This document shows positions 60,901 through 64,000 of a DNA stretch of 64,000 bases, in pieces. Both the position numbers and the translations under genes were made by a program. Numbering within the stretch: the first letter of the stretch is position 1; every line of letters starts with the position of its first letter. The notes beneath the pieces were generated by a model. The model did not search any database. It was not told the origin of the DNA and was given only the letters and a program-made list of their open reading frames with translations. Source of the DNA: FEN-1219 sp963713355. Its GTDB lineage: Bacteria; Pseudomonadota; Gammaproteobacteria; Steroidobacterales; Rariloculaceae. Where the stretch lies: NCBI GenBank assembly GCA_963713355.1, contig CAVQLK010000001.1, forward strand, positions 62,001-126,000, in the 5' to 3' direction.

Positions 60901-61166
60901 CGATCGTCGTGGCCGTGGCGCAGCTGATATTCCTCATCAACGTGTTCTACAGCCTGCGCCACGGCAAGCAGGCGTCTGACAACCCGTGGGGCGCGACGAC
61001 GCTCGAGTGGCAGACGCCGCAGACGCCGCCCGTGCACGGCAACTGGGGGCCGAAGCTTCCCGTCGTCTATCGCTGGGCGTACGACTACAGCGTGCCCGGC
61101 GAGGAGAAGGACTTCATCCCGCAGAACGAGCCGCCGAAGGGGCACCACTCGCTCGCGAATAGCTAG
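57933..61166 (+). CDS. coxB: Cytochrome c oxidase subunit II with two haem c domains, fused in frame to subunit I
   Basis: One open frame of 1077 codons from the ATG at 57933 (TTG at 57915 possible). Residues about 1-250 are CoxB: two membrane helices, QWHWSFRLPG, and the CuA site EILCEELCGTGHFAM. Two cytochrome c domains follow (CSACHG near 285, CSTCHG near 382), as in caa3-like oxidases. The frame then crosses the 21-bp repeat at 59290-59343 and enters CoxA without a stop. In another frame NTLR-stop (59291-59305) would end CoxB naturally, so a two-base insertion would explain the read-through. True fusion, programmed event or assembly error are all possible. Confidence 0.68.
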   Translation: MVALAVVLVLLVVGSLIFHFASGSLGWYFTPLASNWDTIDFTVDVTFWVCGIVFVAVNLFTAYCVLRFRARPGNKAHYEPESAKLEIALTAFTTVGVAAMLTPGLFVWADFVQVPDDAATVEAVGRQWHWSFRLPGADNELGASEVRHMSVDNPLGVDPEDAAGQDDIIIASPILHLPVDQSVRTLLRSTDVLHNFTVPQFRVKMDLVPGLVTYQWFTPTVPGTYEILCEELCGTGHFAMRGKVVVDEPAAYQAWLANQPTFAQTQAQPVGNATAGQANYAVCSACHGMQGEGNQQLNAPKLAGLDAWYARRQLVHYQTGVRGTAPGDQFGPQMAPMAQLVADPATRENVLAYIAALPSNPPPVTVSGGDAERGRDLYFTCSTCHGSQGQGRWGTNAPRLAGMNDWYLERQLQYFKDGVRGGHPDDIYGDQMNLVANALVGENAIKDVVAYITIRCAEEAIRCAEEAIRCGSRRAEIVQTLVGGASSPAPSKGRSVMAYVAIADRDHHLHDPTTFIEKYIWSQDHKVIAIQYGSVAIGVGLVALALSLLMRLQIGFPDTFSFITPYNYYQFVTMHGMIMVIYLLTALFLGGFGNYLIPLMCGARDMVFPYMNMLSFWVYLLSVIILLASFFVPGGPTGGGWTLYPPQTVLEGTPGHDWGILLMLLSLATFIVAFTMGGLNYVTTVLQARCRGMTLMRMPLSVWGIFVATILGLLAFPALLVAAIMMILDRSIGTSFFMPAIMSLGEIAETDGGSPVLFQHLFWFFGHPEVYIVALPAFGIVSDLLSTHARKNIFGYRMMVWAIIAIGALSFIVWAHHMYVSGMNPYFGFFFATTTLIIAIPTAIKVYNWVLTLWRGDIQINIPNLFAIGFIFTFVHGGLTGLFLGNVTVDLPLSDTYFVIGHFHMVMGVSPVMVLFGAIYHWFPKLSGKMPNELLGRVHFWMTFLGTYAIYLPMHYIGILGMPRRYYAYGTTDFIPESAHAVNEAITIAAIVVAVAQLIFLINVFYSLRHGKQASDNPWGATTLEWQTPQTPPVHGNWGPKLPVVYRWAYDYSVPGEEKDFIPQNEPPKGHHSLANS
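59290..59343 (+). repeat. 21-bp tandem repeat between CoxB and CoxA
   Basis: Two complete copies of CAATACGCTGCGCTGAAGAG plus G (21 bases) and a 12-base third copy. The period is a multiple of three, so copy number does not change the frame, and in-frame translation repeats IRCAEEA. In the +2 frame every full copy contains a TGA stop after NTLR. Confidence 0.92.
59421..61166 (+). CDS. coxA: Cytochrome c oxidase subunit I (CoxA), probably also started internally
   Basis: 581 aa if started at the ATG 59421, which has AAAGGAAG eleven bases upstream and a normal CoxA N-terminus (MAYVAIADRDHHLHDPTTF). Twelve helices; haem a ligand His is in TMHGMIMVIYLL, the CuB/haem a3 His are in FWFFGHPEVYIVALPAFGIVS and WAHHMYVSGMNP, and late HFHMVMG. 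The GHPEVY motif with its Glu marks an A1-type oxidase. It shares the frame of the preceding CoxB part; see the fusion entry. Confidence 0.85.
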   Translation: MAYVAIADRDHHLHDPTTFIEKYIWSQDHKVIAIQYGSVAIGVGLVALALSLLMRLQIGFPDTFSFITPYNYYQFVTMHGMIMVIYLLTALFLGGFGNYLIPLMCGARDMVFPYMNMLSFWVYLLSVIILLASFFVPGGPTGGGWTLYPPQTVLEGTPGHDWGILLMLLSLATFIVAFTMGGLNYVTTVLQARCRGMTLMRMPLSVWGIFVATILGLLAFPALLVAAIMMILDRSIGTSFFMPAIMSLGEIAETDGGSPVLFQHLFWFFGHPEVYIVALPAFGIVSDLLSTHARKNIFGYRMMVWAIIAIGALSFIVWAHHMYVSGMNPYFGFFFATTTLIIAIPTAIKVYNWVLTLWRGDIQINIPNLFAIGFIFTFVHGGLTGLFLGNVTVDLPLSDTYFVIGHFHMVMGVSPVMVLFGAIYHWFPKLSGKMPNELLGRVHFWMTFLGTYAIYLPMHYIGILGMPRRYYAYGTTDFIPESAHAVNEAITIAAIVVAVAQLIFLINVFYSLRHGKQASDNPWGATTLEWQTPQTPPVHGNWGPKLPVVYRWAYDYSVPGEEKDFIPQNEPPKGHHSLANS

Positions 61167-61180
61167 CGAGCCGCGCGGCC

Positions 61181-61867
61181 ATGTTGAGCGCACTCCTCAT
61201 CGCCATGCTGACGGCCATCACGGTATGGTGGCTGCTGATCCAGCGGCTCAAAGACAAGCCATGGATGAAGCAGGGCGTCGTGCCGACGAGCCAGGAAACC
61301 ATCACGTCGTCGGCGCCGAAGGTGGGCCTCTGGGTGTTCTTGGCCGTCGTCTCGAGCCTGTTCGGCCTGTTCGCGAGCGCCTACACGATGAGGATGACCG
61401 GGCACGGCGGGCTCGCGGTGTGGCAGGCGCTCGACGAGCCCAATTTGCTGTGGATCAACACGCTCGTGCTCGTGCTCGCGAGCGGCGCGATGCAGGTCGC
61501 GCGCAATCGCACCGATGCCGACGATCTCGCCGGCGGGCGCTCGTACTTCCTCGTCGCGGGGCTACTCACGGTAGTGTTCCTGGCGGGGCAGGTGCTCGCC
61601 TGGCAGCAGGCGCGCGCGGGCGGCGCCGTCGGGCCGGGCAGCCCTGCGTACAGTTTCTTCGTGCTGCTGACGGCCGTGCACGGGCTGCACATGATCGGCG
61701 GCCTCTGGGTGCTCGGCCGGACGACGGCGCGCATTTTCCGCGGCATCGACGCGACCAACGTCGTCGCGCGCAGCCGCATCCGGTTGAGCGTGCAGCTCTG
61801 CACGACCTATTGGCACTGGCTGCTCCTGATCTGGCTCGGCGTATTCGCATTGCTCTTGTCGACGTAA
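61181..61867 (+). CDS. Cytochrome c oxidase subunit III-like protein
   Basis: 228 aa with about seven membrane helices, starting 14 bases after coxA. VGLWVFLAVVSSLFGLFASAYTMRM near residue 49 and AVHGLHMIGGLWVLGRTT near 165 with TYWHWLLLIWLGVFALLL at the end follow the CoxC pattern but are more divergent than the next gene. Paralogous subunit III genes in one operon are known in caa3 and related oxidases. Its exact place in the complex is uncertain. Confidence 0.8.
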   Translation: MLSALLIAMLTAITVWWLLIQRLKDKPWMKQGVVPTSQETITSSAPKVGLWVFLAVVSSLFGLFASAYTMRMTGHGGLAVWQALDEPNLLWINTLVLVLASGAMQVARNRTDADDLAGGRSYFLVAGLLTVVFLAGQVLAWQQARAGGAVGPGSPAYSFFVLLTAVHGLHMIGGLWVLGRTTARIFRGIDATNVVARSRIRLSVQLCTTYWHWLLLIWLGVFALLLST

Positions 61868-61888
61868 CCCCAAGGAATCCTGTCCTTT

Positions 61889-62572
61889 ATGGCGCATTCG
61901 GAAACTGCAACTGCCGGCTCGAACGAGCCGGGCTGGCAAACGATCGTCACCGATTGGTCCGCAGACAAGCAGACGTTCCAGGTTCCCTGGGGCAAAGCGA
62001 TGATGTGGATCTTCCTGCTGAGCGACACGTTCATCTTCACGTGCTTCCTCACGGGCTACATGAACGTGCGGATCTCCACGGCCGTGCCGTGGCCGAATCC
62101 GAGCGAGGTGTTCGCGCTCGACGTGTTCGGCGTCAGTGTGCCGCTGCTCCTCATCGGCATCATGACCTTCGACCTGATCACCAGCAGCGGCACGATGGCG
62201 CTCGCCGTGAACTACGGTTATCGCCGCGACCGCGGCCGCGCCGCCGCCTTGATGTTCATCACGGCGGCCATCGGCGCGATCTTCGTCGGCATGCAGGCGT
62301 TCGAGTGGACGAAGCTGATCGTCGAGGAAGGCATTCGCCCATGGGGCAACCCGATGGGCGCATCGCAGTTCGGCGCTGCGTTCTTCATGATCACGGGGTT
62401 CCACGGCCTGCACGTGTCGGCCGGTGTGATCTATTTGACCATCGTCGCGATGAAGGTCCTGCGCGGCGACTACGAGAAGAAAGGCTACGAGATCGTCGAG
62501 ATCGTCGGCCTGTACTGGCACTTCGTCGACCTGGTCTGGGTGTTCATCTTCGCGTTTTTCTATCTCTGGTAG
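61889..62572 (+). CDS. coxC: Cytochrome c oxidase subunit III
   Basis: 227 aa, seven membrane helices. GKAMMWIFLLSDTFIFTCFL near residue 34, AALMFITAAIGAIFVGMQAFEW near 115, MITGFHGLHVSAGVIYL near 170 and YWHFVDLVWVFIFAFFYLW at the C-terminus are the core subunit III segments including the His and Glu residues of the lipid cleft. Preceded by AAGGA and 21 bases after the paralogue. Confidence 0.92.
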   Translation: MAHSETATAGSNEPGWQTIVTDWSADKQTFQVPWGKAMMWIFLLSDTFIFTCFLTGYMNVRISTAVPWPNPSEVFALDVFGVSVPLLLIGIMTFDLITSSGTMALAVNYGYRRDRGRAAALMFITAAIGAIFVGMQAFEWTKLIVEEGIRPWGNPMGASQFGAAFFMITGFHGLHVSAGVIYLTIVAMKVLRGDYEKKGYEIVEIVGLYWHFVDLVWVFIFAFFYLW

Positions 62573-62582
62573 GGAGCTCTCG

Positions 62583-62936
62583 ATGGCCGACGCACACGCA
62601 ACCGGGCAAACGCATCCGCTGAAGATCTACTTCGTGATCTGGGGATTGCTGTTCCTACTCAGCGCGTTCTCGTACGCGACGGACTTCCTCGAGCACGGCT
62701 ACTTTCGATGGGCACTCATTTTGCTGTTCATGTTCCTCAAGGCCGGGTTCATCGTCGCGATCTTCATGCACATGGCCTGGGAGCGCTTGGCTCTGATCTG
62801 GGCGATCTTGGGCCCGCCGATCGTCTTGCTCGTGCTGATCGGCCTGATGGCCGTCGAAGGCGACTACACGGAGCTCACGCGGCTCGACTTCTTCTCCGAG
62901 CCGATCGCGCCGGTCGGGCACGCTGCAGAGCATTGA
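62583..62936 (+). CDS. Cytochrome c oxidase subunit IV family protein
   Basis: 117 aa with three membrane helices (about 20-35, 42-65, 70-92). LKIYFVIWGLLFLLSAFSYATDF opens the domain and LFMFLKAGFIVAIFMHMAWERL is the CyoD/CtaF signature. A small accessory subunit of the haem-copper oxidase. A GGGAG box lies 7 bases before the ATG, 10 bases after coxC. Confidence 0.88.
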   Translation: MADAHATGQTHPLKIYFVIWGLLFLLSAFSYATDFLEHGYFRWALILLFMFLKAGFIVAIFMHMAWERLALIWAILGPPIVLLVLIGLMAVEGDYTELTRLDFFSEPIAPVGHAAEH

Positions 62937-62967
62937 GCAGCAAGCCTAGGCGAAGAGGGCGCACGCG

Positions 62968-63285
62968 ATGTTGGGGTGGTTGATTGGCGTGGCAGTCTTC
63001 GTGCTGCTTTGGGGCGCGCTGTGGCGGTCGAGCCCAAAAGCGGCCTACGGAGCCGTCTGGGGCTTTCTGCTGGCGCTGATCGTCTACTGGCTTTTCTCGG
63101 GACAACTCACAACGTATGTCACAGGTATGAACGAAATTCCCATTTGGCTTCCGCCGTTACCGTTCGCGATCGTCGTGATCGCGCTGTTCTACTTCGGCAT
63201 CAAGACGTGGCTCAACGCCGACAATTTGCCTCCGCCGCGCGAGCCGGCCGGCGACGAAAGCGATCACGGTCACGGCCACCACTGA
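62968..63285 (+). CDS. Small membrane protein of the oxidase operon
   Basis: 105 aa with two or three membrane segments (LIGVAVFVLLWGALW, GAVWGFLLALIVYWLFSG, FAIVVIALFYFGIKTWL) and a His-rich C-terminus ending SDHGHGHH. No recognised family. It follows the subunit IV gene after 31 bases and is probably the last gene of the operon; the His tail could bind copper during oxidase assembly, but this is speculative. Confidence 0.65.
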   Translation: MLGWLIGVAVFVLLWGALWRSSPKAAYGAVWGFLLALIVYWLFSGQLTTYVTGMNEIPIWLPPLPFAIVVIALFYFGIKTWLNADNLPPPREPAGDESDHGHGHH

Positions 63286-63294
63286 GCACGGCGG

Positions 63295-63639
63295 TCAGTC
63301 GGTGCTTTCTTGTTGCGGCGGTGCGGCCCGCCGCAGACGTTTGCTGAATACCCGCATTTCCTTCGCGGCCTGCAGATCGCCGCGCCGCTCGGCAACCACG
63401 ACGCCACGCTCGTAAGCGGCCAGTGCATCCGCGTTGCGCCCGGCTGCCGTCAATGCCCGGCCAAGCGCCTTCCACGCCGCCGAATACTCGGGATCCAGGC
63501 GAACGGCGGCTTCCGCATGCCGCGCTGCGGATGGCGCATCGCCGGCATCGAGGTAACGTGCCGCGAGCGCGAGCCGCAGCGCGGCACCGTCGGCCTTGAC
63601 AAGCAAGGCTTCGAGATTCGCGATGAGATCGTGGGCCAT
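63295..63639 (-). CDS. TPR-repeat protein
   Basis: 114 aa from the ATG at 63639; an ATG at 63711 would add a Pro-rich segment. Three TPR-like units are visible: ALRLALAARYLDAGDAPSAARHAEAAVRL, SAAWKALGRALTAAGRNADALAAYERG and DLQAAKEMRVFSKRLRR. TPRs mediate protein contacts; no partner is apparent. It ends 9 bases from the convergent oxidase operon. Confidence 0.75.
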   Translation of the reverse strand: MAHDLIANLEALLVKADGAALRLALAARYLDAGDAPSAARHAEAAVRLDPEYSAAWKALGRALTAAGRNADALAAYERGVVVAERRGDLQAAKEMRVFSKRLRRAAPPQQESTD

Positions 63640-63774
63640 CCTGGGCTCAATCGTACGCCGCTGCGGCTCGATCTGCGGCGTTTCGAGCAAGAACGGCGGC
63701 GTTGCAGTCATTTGGCGCGGCTCGGCCCGCGCGCATAGTGCGCAGCCTCGTCGAAACGAAAACGGAGCACGACC

Positions 63775-64000
63775 ATGCGCGAAACGGGATTGCGATTGCC
63801 ACAGCAGGACGGCGGCTGGTTCTTGACCGATGCCGGCCTCGAGACGGTGTTGATCTTTCAAGAGGGTATCGCGCTGCCGGAGTTCGCGGCCTTCGTGCTG
63901 CTCGAGTCCAAGGAGGGCCGCGCGAGCTTGCGCCGCTACTTCCGACGCTACCTCGAGCTGGCGGCCCAAAGGCCGGAGGCCGGCTTCATCCTCGAGAGCC
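63775..64000 (+). CDS. Homocysteine S-methyltransferase family protein (5' part only)
   Basis: The first 75 codons are present and the gene leaves the window. LTDAGLETVLIFQEGIALPEFAAFVLLES near residues 18-46 and GFILES at the edge match the N-terminus of single-domain homocysteine S-methyltransferase-like proteins. The zinc-binding Cys residues lie outside. GGAG precedes the ATG by eight bases. Such enzymes transfer methyl from betaine or S-methylmethionine to homocysteine. Confidence 0.8.
   Translation, partial: MRETGLRLPQQDGGWFLTDAGLETVLIFQEGIALPEFAAFVLLESKEGRASLRRYFRRYLELAAQRPEAGFILES

Noticed and set aside
59421..61166. bo3-type quinol oxidase
   Set aside because: Subunit II carries a CuA site and two haem c domains, so cytochrome c is the electron donor.
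63286..63310. Hairpin AGCAC/GTGCT after the oxidase operon as terminator
   Set aside because: Five-bp stem with a large loop inside the end of the convergent TPR gene; too weak.

Overview
The window is GC-rich, gene-dense chromosomal DNA from a gammaproteobacterium, probably near the Xanthomonadales/Steroidobacterales/Nevskiales part of the class. Pointers are the Xanthomonas-like arginine operon built on an N-acyl-ornithine carbamoyltransferase instead of an ordinary ArgF, a C-rich-loop small RNA candidate directly after polA (the sX13 position in Xanthomonas), the polA-engB-cytochrome c4-dsbA order, a PspF/PspABC module, a type 2 malate dehydrogenase and a proteobacterial GshA. I see no phage, insertion sequence, CRISPR array, rRNA or tRNA.

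Layout. 1-2.7 kb: a truncated lipoprotein hydrolase, then a prolyl aminopeptidase-dihydroorotase operon on the minus strand. 2.9-7.6 kb: a four-gene operon of ABC ATPase, ABC-2 permease, GldG-like protein and DUF4340 protein. 7.6-9.2 kb: ilvA with a +1 frameshift. 9.3-18.8 kb: metabolic and uncharacterised genes including qor, a ferredoxin reductase-like flavoprotein, gshA, a bactofilin and a YheT-type hydrolase. 18.9-21.4 kb: a PAS-GGDEF-EAL protein and a small secreted protein. 21.4-24.3 kb: a complete phage-shock module, with pspA-pspB-pspC and a PspB-like gene opposite pspF and a recognisable sigma-54 promoter between them. 24.4-31.9 kb: mdh, fadE, secreted proteins and a GspA/GspB-type pair. 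31.9-34.3 kb: an ABC-2 exporter with a SRAP protein. 34.4-35.7 kb: a divergent pair resembling FlhD (apparently duplicated) and FlhC, with no flagellar genes nearby.

37.1-45.4 kb is one long arginine operon: argR, argG, a P-loop protein of unknown function, argC, an argD-like aminotransferase, an N-acyl-ornithine carbamoyltransferase, argB, argH and a very small LptM-like lipoprotein gene. Most junctions are overlapping or only a few bases apart, which argues for one transcript. polA, the sRNA candidate, engB, cytochrome c4, a DsbA lipoprotein, two peptide transporters (POT and OPT), an aminotransferase, tatABC and dtd follow. The right end (57.4-63.3 kb) is respiratory: azurin, then a cytochrome c oxidase operon whose CoxB (with two haem c domains) is joined in frame to CoxA across a 21-bp tandem repeat, plus two subunit III-like proteins and small membrane subunits. 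The last gene, a homocysteine S-methyltransferase family member, runs off the window.

Two reading-frame anomalies (ilvA and the coxB/coxA junction) could be real or small indel errors in the assembly; the sequence alone does not decide this.
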